From Flabesymbios commensalis (Eukaryota; Annelida; Polychaeta; Terebellida; Flabelligeridae), in the NCBI GenBank assembly GCA_964017125.1, contig OZ024905.1, positions 36,818,363-36,882,362 on the forward strand: a DNA stretch of 64,000 nucleotides. Direction: 5' to 3'. Below the pieces are notes generated by a model. The model did not search any database, was not told the origin of the DNA, and was given only the letters and a program-made list of their open reading frames with translations. Of this stretch, positions 20,287 to 32,285 are shown piece by piece. The number at the start of each line of letters is the position of its first letter. Positions within the stretch are counted from its first letter, which is position 1. A program made the position numbers and the translations under genes.

Positions 20287-20396
20287 ACATCACAGATAAC
20301 ACGAGGCGTCGACCCATTGACGTTTCACTGTTGGGCCAGCGTCGCAGACAGTGGCCCAATAGTGAAACGACATTGCGTGAACGCCTCTTGTTGAAT
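20287..20396. mobile_element. CCAGCAAACA-family-like palindrome
   Basis: Arms ACACGAGGCGT...CCCATTGACGTTTC and the complement ending ACGCCTCTTGTTG, with centre GTCGCAGACAG. The terminal CCAGCAA motif is lost. Confidence 0.65.
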
Positions 20397-20683
20397 GACA
20401 TGCATGTGCACTCATGTTGACTATAATGCCATGATTTACCTTACCTATCTCGATGTTATAATGTACATGTATTATCAACACAGCTTGGCTGCAGGTATCC
20501 AGTAATAAATTTTGTATGATATAATCATATTGTGTATTGTGTCTCATTTTCGTATCATATTCTCGATAATTATGATTATTAATGTAAATGTAAAATACGT
20601 GTCAATATGCCAAATAGATATCGATCACATCTCGTCCACGTTAGTATTGAAGATCCTTATGAATATTAAGGGAATATCAAGAC

Positions 20684-20702
20684 TATATATATATATATAT
20701 AT
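20684..20702. repeat. AT dinucleotide microsatellite
   Basis: About nine AT units. Confidence 0.85.
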
Positions 20703-20945
20703 CAAGCTATATATACACGGGTTGATTTTTTGCCAATATCCAGCAATGATACCAGCATGTACCTGGTAATGGTGATTGAGTTTAATGCTAGCACTGTAGC
20801 CAAGTATAGCTTAAAGGTGCCCATGCATAATTGTGACCATGTTGGAGAGCGACCATGCTTTATAAAGGTGATCGATGCTAAAGGGTGGTCATGTTAAAAA
20901 GCGACCATGATGAAGAGTGAGCATGGAGAGAAGCGATAATGCCTC

Positions 20946-21140
20946 AAGGTGATCTATCACCCCTTATATGGTATGAATATGTCCTTATATGGGGTGATTA
21001 GCTATCATGTGACCCTCTCAGAGGGTCACATGATAGCCAATCACCCCATATAAGGGAACACTTGGGCCCCATCTTGTGGCAACTTTGATTTATTTGTCAC
21101 AAAATTATTCATACTATATAAGGGGTGATATATCACCTTT
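20946..21140. mobile_element. Palindromic element with a second hairpin inside
   Basis: Outer arms AGGTGATCTATCACCCCTTA / TATAAGGGGTGATATATCACC match the element at 2037-2175. Its left arm is interrupted by a near-perfect 55-60-bp hairpin (CATGTGACCCTCTCAGAGGG at its centre). Confidence 0.8.
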
Positions 21141-21423
21141 AAGAGTGACAACATTGTAGAATGAGCATTGAGTAAGGCGACAAAGGTGCTGAAGGATGAT
21201 CATCCATGTTTAGGAGTGATCATGAGGAAAGCGACCATGTCTAAAGGCAAGAATGCTGAAGGGCGACAAGGTTGAAGGCAGAAAAAACGTCTATGACTAA
21301 TGGCGAAAACACTAGGTGGGTCATCACAATTCGTTGTGGGCCTAGCCGCATGCGCAGCATGGTCAACGTTTGCAAAGGTGGGGCCGGCATGAGATAAATA
21401 GTACAGATCAGTGACTCACCTGC

Positions 21424-22495
21424 TTTAAGGGCGACCATGTTGAGGAGTGGACAAGAGAAAAGCAACCATATACAATTGTGGGAATGTTTAAGAGCGTCCA
21501 TGTTCAAAAGTGGGCAAGAGGAAAGCAGCCATGTATAATTGCGGGAATGCTTAAGGGAGACCATGGGTAAGAGCTGGCAAGGCGAAAGCAACTATGTATA
21601 TTTGTGGGAATGCTTAGCGGCGACCATGTTGAAAAGTGGACAAGAGGAAATCAACCATGCATAATTGTGGAAATGCTTAAGAGCAACCATGTTGAAGAGC
21701 GGGCAAAACAAAACAAACCATGTATAATTGTGGTAAACATGGTAAAGCTTAATGGCGACCATGTTGAAGAGCGGGCAAGACGAAAGCAACCATGTATAAT
21801 TGTGGAAATGCTTAAGGGCAACCAAGTTGAAGAGCGGGCAAGACGAAAGCAACCATGTATAATTGTGGAATGCTTAAGGGCGACCATGTTGAAGAGCGGG
21901 CAAGACGAAAGCAACCATGTATAATTGTGGAATGCTTAAGGGCGACCATGTTGAAGAGTGGGAACGACGAAAGCAACCATGAGAATAATGTGGTGGGAAT
22001 GCTTAAGAGCGACCTTGTTGAAGAGCGGGCAAGAAGAAACCAACCATGTATAATTGTGGGAATGTTTAAGGGCGACTATGTTGAAGAGCAGGTGAGACGA
22101 GAGAAACCATGTATAATTGTGGGAATGCTTAAGAGCGACCTTGATGAAGAGCGGTCAAGAGGAAAGCAACCATGTATAATTGTGGAATGCTTAAGGGTGA
22201 CCATGTTGAAGAGCGGGCGAGACGAAAGCAACCATGTATACTTGTGGAATGCTAAAGAGCGACCTTGATGAAGAGCTGGCAAAACGAAAGCAACCATGTA
22301 TAATTGTGGGAATGCTTAAGGGCGACCATGTTGAAGAGCGGGCAAGACGAAAGCAACCCTGTATAATTGTGGGAATGCTAAAGAGCGACCTTGATGAAGA
22401 GCGGGCAAGACGAAAGCAACCATGTATAATTGTGGAATGCTTAAGGGCGACCATGTTGAAGAGCAGGTAAGGCGAGAGAAACCATGTATAATGGG
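21424..22495. repeat. 62-63-bp minisatellite, about 17 units
   Basis: The unit holds GCTTAAGGGCGACCATGTTG, AGAGCGGGCAAGACGAAAGC and AACCATGTATAATTGTGG. Older, degraded units extend left to about 20815, around the palindrome at 20946. Several reading frames are open on both strands only because of periodicity. Confidence 0.92.
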
Positions 22496-22499
22496 ATAA

Positions 22500-24265
22500 T
22501 ATATAATGCGAATGCTTCATCTTCATCTATCAAGTTGTCTGCTACCAGCAGACTTCTTGATATCACGCATAATTATATGTTATGAGTATACGACCCCTCT
22601 CCTCCCTGGCCATCTCAGACAACCCAGACAAGTTGACCTGAGTGTGACCTTCCACGCTGCAGACAATAAACCGGAGACGTCATAATGAATATTCATGTTG
22701 CTCACACCCCTCCTTTGCGTACAGCTTCCGCCCACCTGTTGTGAGGTCAGACCAGTGGTGTGACTGTCAGATGCGGCTAGATGGAATGCTTAAGAGCGAC
22801 CTTGTTGAAAAGTGGGCATGATGACCTACGGCCTACGGTAATTCTCTAATCATGCTAATAGCGAGAATACTGAAATCATGTTGAAGACTGAGAATAAGAT
22901 CATGTTCTTAGTCGGTTCATAGGTGCGATTTCATTACTATTTGTCAATTACTAATAGTTACATCATCTGGTAGCAAAAAGAGTACATCATTCATCGAGAA
23001 CAAGCTGCTCCGTGGAAATAATCTTTGACAGTCTCCCCTTCGTCTCTGCACGTGCTCCAGCAACATTTTTACTATTTCATGCCACTCTATCAACTTGAAC
23101 ATTATCCTGCGAACAACGTCAATGAAATAATTATGGATGAGAAACAGAATGTGTTCAGATCACACCACATAGAGGGCAGATGAAATAATAGAGTAGTGTC
23201 GTCCGTGTGTGAATTCAGAACCGCTACTATATATACAAGTGATTGTGGGCCTTATGTATGAGGGGGACATATTATTATCCAATAATATTATACACACAGG
23301 GGGCCTATTACAGGGGGCCTGTTTTAGAGGCCGACCGATGAACCAACCTACCAATCGACCCACGTAGAAGCAGACTTAAATTAGTTTGTTGTCTTTTTAG
23401 AAGAAAAATTGGCTTTGATAGAACAAATCAATGAATCCATCAATACAGAAATATCAGAAGATAAATCGTAATAGGAAAATTTCAATAAGAAATGTAAAGG
23501 ACCTATATTTTGTTGACAGCCATGTGACTTTAGTACGTTTTTGTCCATTTCACTCAAACGTCCACATGTTACGTATATCTTGAATAGATCCATTACTTTG
23601 CCACTATAATTATTGTGAATTATAATAACCTAATATCAGTAACAAGGCGTCAAATGTGGTGCTATTCCCTGACCCTGGAGTACAGCCATTTCACAATGAC
23701 CATTCTTGCTAACCATGTACGTACGTACGCAAAATCAGGCATACGTAGAGCGTATACCAGCACACATGTTACCTCCCCAGCAAACATGAGACATTGAACT
23801 AATGTTGTTTTAAAGTTGGGCCAGCGTCGCAGACCAGATGCAGACCAGATATGTAAACGATTCAAGCAGGTGTGATCGGAATACACAAGTAGTAATATTG
23901 TCGACGGAACCACCACAAATTGCAACACAACATCTTTCACCTGGGGTCACTTCGGATGGGTCTTCTGAACAACATAGTAAACATCAATTTGAATGGAATG
24001 GAATACATGATTGTTGACAATGAAAGGCCAGCATGAGAAGCAGGCATTATAGTTACACGCCTGAGAAAGCATGCTTATCAGGACATGCGAACAACACATA
24101 ATGATCATTTTAAGCTGATACTATGAGGTAATAGCGTCTATCCATGTCTATCCATGTTCTAGAATGAATAAGGTACCCTCGTGCATTTGATGTAGTGTGT
24201 ACAATTTACTTGTTGTATTCTCAATTATAACCTTGTTGATTTACTTTCAGCCAGGAATAACATAT
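22500..24265. other. Intergenic, one half-MITE
   Basis: The only item I recognise is a half copy of the CCAGCAAACA family at 23779-23834 (CCAGCAAACATGAGACATTG through GTCGCAGACC). No gene seen. Confidence 0.5.
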
Positions 24266-24271
24266 TTTATT
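24266..24271 (-). promoter_or_regulatory. Candidate polyadenylation signal of the LU gene
   Basis: An AATAAA on the minus strand lies about 110 nt beyond the stop at 24380, a normal distance for a short 3' UTR. Confidence 0.4.
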
Positions 24272-24379
24272 TCATAAGTTGGTGCAATTTAACAATTCCA
24301 AGTTGTGGATTGATAAATCGATTACGCATTAGTTTTAAGTAATAAATAATGTAATTTAGTCTTAATGAGAGCTCATTGT

Positions 24380-24972
24380 TTATAAAGTTACTGAAAACCC
24401 GAAGAAGTTGACAATAACAAAACAAGTTACAAAACATAAAATCAGCAGCCATATTGATCTAATATCATTCCCGGCAAGTTGGCCATTCTGGCTTTGCGCA
24501 GTTGTTGACATGGAGCTGTCAGTGATTCCATCTGTGGGTTTCATGGTGGTATCAATGATATCAGTAGTATCAGTAGTATCAGTAGTAATCGTGGTGTCTA
24601 TTGTGGTGATTTCAATAATAGTCCCACTAGTGGAACGTTCATTGTCAACATGAGTGGAGGAGACTACGGGATCATGCCTGAATAACGTATCTTTTAACAA
24701 CGACATAATAGAGGTGAAGGGCGTCTTTGACGTCTGAGGTAAGGGTGTTGTTGTAGACTCTAAATGAAGCGAAGCCTCCAACTGTGTTATCGAAACTTGG
24801 TTGCACTCATTTTGGAAACAGGTGCATATTTTGCCAGTGGTTTTTTCATGTTGAATTTCATAAGTTAACGATAAGCCCCTACTTCGTATGAGAGACGTTT
24901 CTTGTGAACATCCTGGTATCTGCTGTGAGCGGGCATCTTCATTACAGCCCCTCGCAAAGTATGATATAGGTC
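24380..24972 (-). CDS. LU-protein exon 3: second half of LU, stalk, GPI tail
   Basis: The acceptor is TGTTTTAG (phase 1). It encodes PISYFARGCNEDARSQQIPG, then cysteines 7-10 ending CFQNECNQ. A low-complexity stalk of about 90 residues rich in Thr, Ser, Asp and Ile follows, then a C-terminal hydrophobic segment ending GFSVTL and TAA. The stalk is encoded by short repeats on a TCAGTAGTA theme (plus strand), so its length may vary between alleles. Confidence 0.86.
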
Positions 24973-27128
24973 CTAAAACATTGATACAATATTACAAATT
25001 GAATATCAAATTAGCATGTTGCAATTGTGCGGAAAATACGAACCGACTCCGATATTACAGTGTTGTTTAGGAAAAAAGCTAGACATTTAGACATCGGCTA
25101 GTCTAGCTCAGTCTGGCCGTTTTAACATTGGACGTCTGTGTTATCTGGTCATTTTTGTGATTTTGAGACATATTCTGATACTCCTAATAGAAATTTTGAA
25201 TGATGGCATATGTATTTCCTATACACCACAGGAACAGACATAAAATATGTAACCAGAATACACTTCATTTAATTGGCCAATGTAATGTTGCCATGTTAAC
25301 CGACTGCCATTTTGAATATGCTAATTAGGTAGTCAAATTTTGTTTAAAAAGGTATTTTTGAAATCCAGGGAAATTCAAGAGTACAACATTGTATCAATTC
25401 ACATAAAATATATTAAAATACATCACAGACGGTTGAAAGAATCATTCAATAGGTCTATGCACACAAATTAATATGGTATATAACCTATTACCATGGAATA
25501 TAAAAATGAAATGAATCGGGCTTTAGGCCACCTTTGTGCACATATAGGCTAAACTGGGCCAGGAGAACCTCCTGAGGATGGTGAGATGATTGAGATGACA
25601 CTGTCCTCCAGACACAAGATTCGAAATTCGAGCCCTGGCGGTCTGAGGCCGAGCACGCTACCTCTCGGTCACGGAGGCTCCCCACTATACTAATTTCACA
25701 CATGGATGGGGAAGAAACAATTTTGTTTCTTTCAAACCGCCGAGACCGGGAACCGAACCCCGGACTCTGGCGTGAAAGGCAGCGGTGCTAACCACTACCC
25801 TAGGGCCCCCGCCCACCATGGAATATAGTAATCTTTCTGAATAACTTGAGGGGCATAATTATCATATTTCATATTTTGAGATGACATTCCCATCTCATCT
25901 GTAAAATACCAAAAGCCTCGTTTTCATCTGAGCCTGGAGTTTTATTTATTGTTCAGAAACGGTTGTCACGCAGATAAATCAACCCTTTATGTTCTAGATT
26001 CCCCATGCTGTGGTCATAGTTGCGCAAGTGATGCCATCTAGTGAATGGCTAAGCATGTGTTGCTAGGCCCAGCTCGGACTTAGACGGCAGCGTCATAAAT
26101 TCCAGGTCCGAGCTGGGCTCGGACTTAAACTGCTATGCGTCAATACAGCATAACAGCGTTATTTATACACTTTGGAGAGACCCTTTAACCCTTGTGCTGC
26201 GGGTGCCATGTATATATGGTTTCAAGCATGTTTCAGATCAATAGAAATATGATTAAATTTGATAAAATATTTGCTGGTAGATGATTAGTTAAAATTCAAT
26301 ACTGGAAATGGCTATTTTTCTTAATATACATATTTTTCGTCATTTAAAGCTGGAAATTGTGTTAGCAATTCCAGTTTCAAATAAATAAAAAATAGCTACA
26401 AACAATTCAGCAGCATGGAGGTGTAATCATAGCATTCATAGTATCGTCGCCTCGGAGCTAAAGAATCCTATCTCACACTCGTAAAAGTGGCAGATAGGAT
26501 CCTTCAGCTCCGAGGCGACGGTATATACTATAGTGACGTAAGATTTATAGATATATTATATATATAATTTTATTTGTTTTTTCATACAGTTTGCTAACTC
26601 TCTTACCATGCTCTTCTGTGAATATGCTAAGTTTCTCAATAGCACAGCCTTGCCGACAGTGTACAATAGAATCCAGATGTTTGCCGATAAAACAGCTATG
26701 GCTTCTCGCACGATTCAAGTGACGATAAACAATTGAACAGTCATAACACCTTGTGGAAGATGCCACTGGTAACACAAAAACATCTTAATTAATTTACTAA
26801 TTTGAAAATATACACATATATCGATACATGGATAGGTTGACATATCGCACACTTTGTCATAAAATTATATTATATTAGACCATGTAGGTATTTTCCCTGT
26901 TAGTATATGCGAGCAACAAAGTGACACGTGTAAACAACACTTCTTATGGTATTATCTCTGAACACAAGTTAATTTGGATGACTTTATGTATTATTGCAAG
27001 CATAATAATAAACAAGTGAGAATAACAACATGAGAAAAAAACAGCATACCTGAATTGAATAGAACCAGAAAGGACAGATAAGCAGCATGTCGAGGAGTGT
27101 CCATTCTGCCTCCTATTAATGAAGACAT
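24380..27128 (-). CDS. Ly6/uPAR (three-finger) GPI-anchored protein, 3 exons
   Basis: Small secreted-then-anchored surface protein, about 268 residues from ATG 27104 (an in-frame ATG at 27128 adds eight). Exons on the minus strand: 27128-27050, 26765-26607, 24972-24380. Both junctions are phase 1 with good sites (G|GTATGC; TTACCAG; G|GTAAGA; TTTTAG). Order: signal peptide (AAYLSFLVLFNSVASS); LU domain with ten cysteines in the standard order (CYDC, SCF, HCRQGC, RGCNED, PGC, ICTC, ECN); Thr/Ser-rich stalk with TTD/TTI runs; hydrophobic tail at the extreme C-terminus (SIWLLILCFVTCFVIVNFF), typical of a GPI signal. Splitting the LU domain by a phase-1 intron is common in this family. Relatives include Ly6, CD59 and fly Quiver/Boudin. 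Ligand and role are unknown. A TM-anchored form is the alternative. Confidence 0.88.
25500..25812 (-). mobile_element. Dimeric tRNA-SINE in LU-gene intron 2
   Basis: A full-length copy on the minus strand: B box GGTTCGGTTCC (plus-strand GAACCGAACC near 25750), second tRNA-like unit near 25630-25690, then the body ACCTCCTGAGGATGGTGAGA. It serves here as the reference for the source of the 42-bp satellite. Confidence 0.87.
26185..26416. repeat. Inverted-repeat element, second copy of the 11176 family
   Basis: Starts TTAACCCTTGTGCTGCGGG and carries the inner stem GCTGGAAATTGTG / GCAATTCCAG. The right end is eroded. Confidence 0.6.
26440..26530. repeat. Long hairpin in LU-gene intron 2
   Basis: Arms of about 40 bp (GTCGCCTCGGAGCTAAAGAA with its complement) around a core GTGGCAGATAGG, related to the hairpin at 6491-6567. 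Confidence 0.8.
26607..26765 (-). CDS. LU-protein exon 2: first half of three-finger domain
   Basis: This phase 1-1 exon of 159 nt encodes VASSTRCYDCSIVYRH, SHSCFIGKH and VHCRQGCAIEK, supplying cysteines 1-5 of the LU fold. The donor is CATG|GTAAGA. Signal cleavage probably falls near VASS|TRCYDC. Confidence 0.88.
27050..27128 (-). CDS. LU-protein exon 1: signal peptide
   Basis: On the minus strand this reads MSSLIGGRMDTPRHAAYL, then SFLVLFNS and one base before donor GTATGC (phase 1). Either Met (27128 or 27104) is possible. The second leaves a shorter n-region before the hydrophobic core and is my preferred start. Confidence 0.8.
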
Positions 27129-30100
27129 GTGGTGATTATATGTAGATATCATGCAAACATTGCAAGCTTACCAGCAAACCATGCGTTCTGAATAATTAGC
27201 CTTTTTTTATTAACTTCGTGTCAATGCCACAAGGGCTATCATTGCCGTAAAACAGACACCAGATAGCGGGTAGAGACAGCGTAATTCCAAATTTGATTAA
27301 TTACTGGTCTGTTCTCTTCTACATGTAGGCTAATTAGTTTTATAATACAATTTCTCTGCATGAGCATTATATATTTCAAATGCTAGACAATCTGGAAATG
27401 ACAGCAGGTATTACTCACAGGGTCATGTACAGCAGCAGATGTGATATGTAAATGTTATGCTCATCCATTTCGTCTTCTATAGTATAAACCTAACTCACCA
27501 CGTACAAACACAAGAAAATACTTAGTCTAGGCATATTCCAGAAGCAAGCCTAACTCAACTTAACTTAAGTACTAGCACGAAGCTACCTGGACAGTGTGTA
27601 TGTCGCAAACAAGTTTAGCAAAAGGTTGGCAAGTCCATCTTATCAAGATTAAATCAACGAGAGTCTCGCCATGCATACACTTTTTGTACACTGGTCAGCA
27701 GGGCGACATAACCAGGGTTTTGGGTGTTACCTTAAATAAGCAGGCGAGAACGTATAAATTTAAGGACATCTTTTTGTCTGAGGTCACTCACCAGCCTGAA
27801 AAGGGACAGAAACTGGTCGGCAATATAAACCAGCAGCAATTCCCACTTGTTGACCTGATCTCGTTATTTATTTCACCGTGCATGTTGTAATATAGATTAA
27901 TTAGAGATCAGTTTCTGGGCCTTCTCAGGCCAGCGTACAGGCCTGCCATTCTCGGTCTTAATGCTTACAATGTATGTCTTCTGTATTTTTCTCACCGGAT
28001 TATGTTAATTCTATCATGTAATATCACTTTTTACTTTAGATAATCATTCTTAGTAATATAAACATACAATAAAGAAACAAGCAATCCGACTGATTAAATA
28101 TATAAAATGATAAATTGACTACAAAAATGGGGTACCGGGATGTTTTTCTTGGTATTATTTTGATCTACAAGGGCAGTTGATTACTGAGGTGCTTCGTATG
28201 CTTTATCAGTTTATAGGATGATGAAGAGTCATTAGTCCACAAAAACCATGCAAGAGAATTTGCAGCCTCCACGAGTCTGGCCATCGGTGTACTCCCGCTC
28301 CTCTATTCAACAGCAGTGCTAATGCAGATTTCGCCTCAGTGGTTTTTGATATAGCAATGATTGCGCCTTAAACAGGTGTTAAACTAGCCCGATTACAACA
28401 TAGACTTAGACATTAGGTCAAACCATGAATGAAGATACCCATGAGCTGTTGCAACACACGTAGGGACTATCTGATCGGTAAGTTGATCGACAGAAGCCCT
28501 ATATGCCTTAGCCATGCTCAGAAGTCCTGATCAGGTGATTGAGGAATACACCCATTCGACAGTCTTACTCAACGGTATTACTTTCAGCCAGGTGTGTATC
28601 AAAGTGGAAGTGATGCTATGTTCTTCGTATGATATCTTCCTATTAGAATATATATTTTTTACGTGATACTCTTTAAAAATAAGACATAATTTATGGATTT
28701 ATTTTATATTGGCTAAGGATCTGTGATGTTAACTATGGATTTTTTTAAACATTTTTTTTAAATATACAGTACGAAGACTAAGTATGTAGTGTCAATAAAA
28801 TATAAACATGTTCATTTAAAAGTGCATAATTCTTGAACCGGTATCGACCCACTGGCTAATATCTGAACACAATGAAGCGCCATCCATCCAATGTATACAT
28901 GTGTATAAGCGTTCACATACAAATAATTATCCTGTGAACAGATACACCGACCAATTAGGTCAGTGCTGGGCAACGTCTCAAAACGCCCACCAAAGCAACA
29001 CCCTGTCATGTAGTGTCTTTCGTTTTCTGAGCAAATGGTATGGTACCCATTTCAGACCCGCTGCGTGTCTATTGTTAAAATCCAAAACAGCATTTTTTTA
29101 ATTAACGAAAATATCAGCATTTAAAGATAAATAGTTGCATAAAAAACAGTTAGTTTGCACATTTTTATCATTAAAAATGTTTAATGTCTCAATGTGTTTG
29201 TCAAGGTTCATTGAGTACCTACATATTATTGTTTGATTGATCTTTCAATTTTCCCGCAAACGATACCAAACAGGGTGGGGTCCCAATTTTTGCCCAATAA
29301 TTACATAGCATAAAGTAGGATGAAAATAAAGTCACCATTTTTTGGTGTAATTTTTGGATTTTTATACCATAACTGCTATAATTTAGTTTGCATAACTTTA
29401 TTTGTACCCATAAAAAATAATGACGTCCAAAAATAAAAAGGTGGGTACTTATTAAATACACCCTGTTTATTTGAGGTTGTGCCCTTCCCTGCTAATAACG
29501 ATACATGGTCTAAATACACGCAGATCACCTGATCACAGAAATTAGAGCATTGATATCATTTTTCTTGTCTTCTATAAGCTTTTTAAATGACTCTAGGGAA
29601 AGGAGGGGACAAGGATATTTCTACGAGACCCCGAGTACTATTAACCTACCGGGTAGTTGGAATCCGCAACGCCGCATGACTGACATGACAGTCAGGCGCT
29701 CTACCAATGCGTCACGTGCCCCTCTCTGCTCGTTCAAGTCTGTGAGTTTAATAAATTTAAAGGCATTTATGTCACATTACATTACATGATGTACTACATG
29801 GTGTAGAGCAGCATGCGCTGTAACCATTGAACTGTTCGGGAGGCCCATACACTGAAGCCGTATGAAACAAAACGTGTTACAATGTTAAACCAGTATAAAT
29901 AATCTCTGGTTAAACTACCTTACAATTAGTCATTAGAAACAATGAAGTCATAAAAAACAGATATTTTATTATTTTCAAAGATCATTGGCAAACCTGAATA
30001 CACCAGAAATGGTGAATAGCTAGCATATAGCTAGCATATATATATTACAGCGCCATTGAGTCTCAATATTGTTGAGAGATACTGGCGCTATAGATATATA

Positions 30101-30254
30101 TAGATATTATATTATTATTAGAGCTAGCAACTTGCTGTTATCAATGAGGATGGTCTGGCCTGTGTATTATAGCTTTGATCACCAGGTGCTACTAGCTCTC
30201 TGCTTCAAGCAGCAGCAGCACTCACTAGGCGTCGCCACAGAAATGGCACCCCAC
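27129..30254. other. Intergenic, almost featureless
   Basis: The sequence upstream of the LU gene should hold its promoter, but I can point to no motif. A possible tRNA-derived relic lies at about 29620-29715 (minus strand GCATTGGTAGAGCGCCTGAC). No coding exon was recognised. Confidence 0.5.
29620..29715 (-). repeat. tRNA-like relic
   Basis: On the minus strand GGTAGAGCGCCTGACTG resembles a D-arm/anticodon stem, and GGATTCCAAC occupies the B-box position. The fold is incomplete, so I treat it as a SINE head fragment and not a working tRNA. Confidence 0.3.
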
Positions 30255-30362
30255 CCAGCAAAAACGAGGCACTGCCCAATGCTGGACCAATGTTGGGTTA
30301 CCGTCTACAACGCTGGCCCAACATTGGTCTAGCAGTGGGTCAGTGTCTCTTGTTTGCTGGGC
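30255..30362. mobile_element. CCAGCAAACA-family palindromic MITE
   Basis: CCCAGCAAAAACGAGGCACT at the left, CTCTTGTTTGCTGGGC at the right, centre GTCTACAACG. Both terminal motifs are intact. Confidence 0.85.
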
Positions 30363-30574
30363 AGTTGCATACCTCTGCTCTGCACGCTCGCTACTCTTGG
30401 TCGCTTGAAGACCGAACACTAGTATAGGCTAAAAACCCTTATATATAAAGTTTGTTCTCAAAACAATCAAACCTACATACATGTGTTCTTATTCCTGGGA
30501 GTTTGTGTCATCATACCTCGCTGTAAAGTTACATGATTATTTTCAATCATGTGACAAAATAATGCAATACAAAG

Positions 30575-31856
30575 CAGGTTAAAGCTAATAATGCAATACA
30601 AAGCAGGTTAAAGCTAATAATGTAACACATAGCAAATTAAAGCTAATAATACAATACAAAGCCTGTTAAAGCTAATAGTACACTACAAAGCCTGTTAAAG
30701 CTTATAGTACAATACAAAGCAGGTTAAAGGTAATAATACAATACAAAGCAGGTTAAAGCTAATATTACAATACAAAGTTGGTTAATGCTAAAATTGTAAC
30801 ACATGACAGGTAAAGCTAGTAATACAATACAAAGCAGGTTAAAGCTAATAATACAATACAAAGCAGGTTAAAGGTAATAATACAATACAAAGCAGGTTAA
30901 AGCTAGTAATACAATACAAAACAGGTTAAAGCTAATAATACAATACAAAGCAGGTTAGAGGCAATAATTCAATACAAAGCAGGTTAAAGCTAATAATACA
31001 ATACAAAGTTGGTTAAAGCTAATAATATAACACATAACAGGTTAAAGCTAATAATACAACACAAAGCAAGTTAAAGCTAATAATACAATACAAAGCAGGT
31101 TAAAGCGAATAAAACAATACAAAGTTGGTTAAAGCTAATGATGTAACACATAGCAGGTTAAAGCTAATAATACAATACAAAATCGGCTAAAGCTAATAAT
31201 ACAATACAAAGCAGGTCAAAGCTAATAATACAATATAAAGCAGGTTAAAGCTAATAATACAATACAAAGCAGGTTAAAGCTAATAATACAATACAACGCA
31301 GGTTAAAGCTAATAATGCAATAGATATCAGGTTAAAGCTAATAATACAATACAAAGCAGGTTAAAGCTTATAATACAATACAAAGCCGGTTAAAGCTAAT
31401 ATTACAATACATAGCAGGTTAAAGCTAATAATACAATACAAAGCCGGTTAAAGCTGATAATACAATACAAAGCTGGTTAAAGGTAATAATACAATACAAA
31501 ACAGGTTAAAGCTAATAATGCAATACAAAACAGATTAAAGCTAATAATACAATACAAAGCCTGTTAAAGCTAATAGTATAATACAAAGCCTGTTAAAGCT
31601 AATAGTACAATACAAAGCCTGTTAAAGCTAATAGTACAATACAAAGCAGGTTAAAGGTAATAATACAATACAAAGCAGGTTAAAGCTAATAATACAATAC
31701 AAAGCAGGTTAAAAGTAATAATACAATACAAAACTGGTTAAAGCTAATAATACAATACAAAGCAGGTTAAAGCTAATAATACAATACAAAGCAGGCTGAA
31801 GGTAATAATGCAATACATAGCAGATTAAAGCTAATATTACAATACAAAGCAGAAGG
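30575..31856. repeat. 29-bp minisatellite, about 44 units
   Basis: The unit is ACAATACAAAGCAGGTTAAAG followed by CTAATAAT. Variants (GCCGG, TTGG, GCCTG) are clustered, which points to local unit amplification. No coding potential. Confidence 0.95.
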
Positions 31857-32285
31857 CACCAGCGTTGAGGACGCCTGTGGGACTTGGTTCCAAGAAACAG
31901 CCCGGGAATGTCAATGTATACAAAAGTAAAGATTCTGATTGGTGTAGGCGACATCGCACGACAGGAAATGACCGCACCCGTCCGGATCCACTATAATAAA
32001 GTCGAAGAGACGTTTCGGATTTGCTAAGCTAACTTTAGTGGGAGTTGATTCCGTATCCAACACATTGTAGATTACTGAAGCAACAGCTAAATTATCCAAC
32101 AAATTACACAATGAGAGAGTACTAACAACATTGTAGTGAGGAATTGAACGTTTTTGATGATTATTATATCTTTTATGTATATTTAAGATTTTGCGTATTT
32201 TGTCCAAAAATGTTGTGTTTGCCGTGCCACAGAGAACATTTAGTTACGATAGTTAGTGAGCGTGGCAAAGTCGGGACATCAGTGA

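Noticed and set aside
21604-22526. Open frames on both strands in the 62-63-bp minisatellite
   Set aside because: Explained by tandem repetition; opposite strands are equally open and unit-length changes shift the frame.
24408-24653. Plus-strand frame with hydrophobic Val/Ser repeats (VVSVVSVVIVV)
   Set aside because: It is the complement of the LU-protein stalk and GPI tail, which fit a spliced gene with ten ordered cysteines.
27594-27890. 98-codon plus-strand frame upstream of the LU gene
   Set aside because: No family resemblance, no splice or promoter support and average composition; likely chance.
30575-31856. CRISPR-like regular repeat array
   Set aside because: Head-to-tail 29-bp units with no unique spacers in an animal genome; it is a minisatellite.
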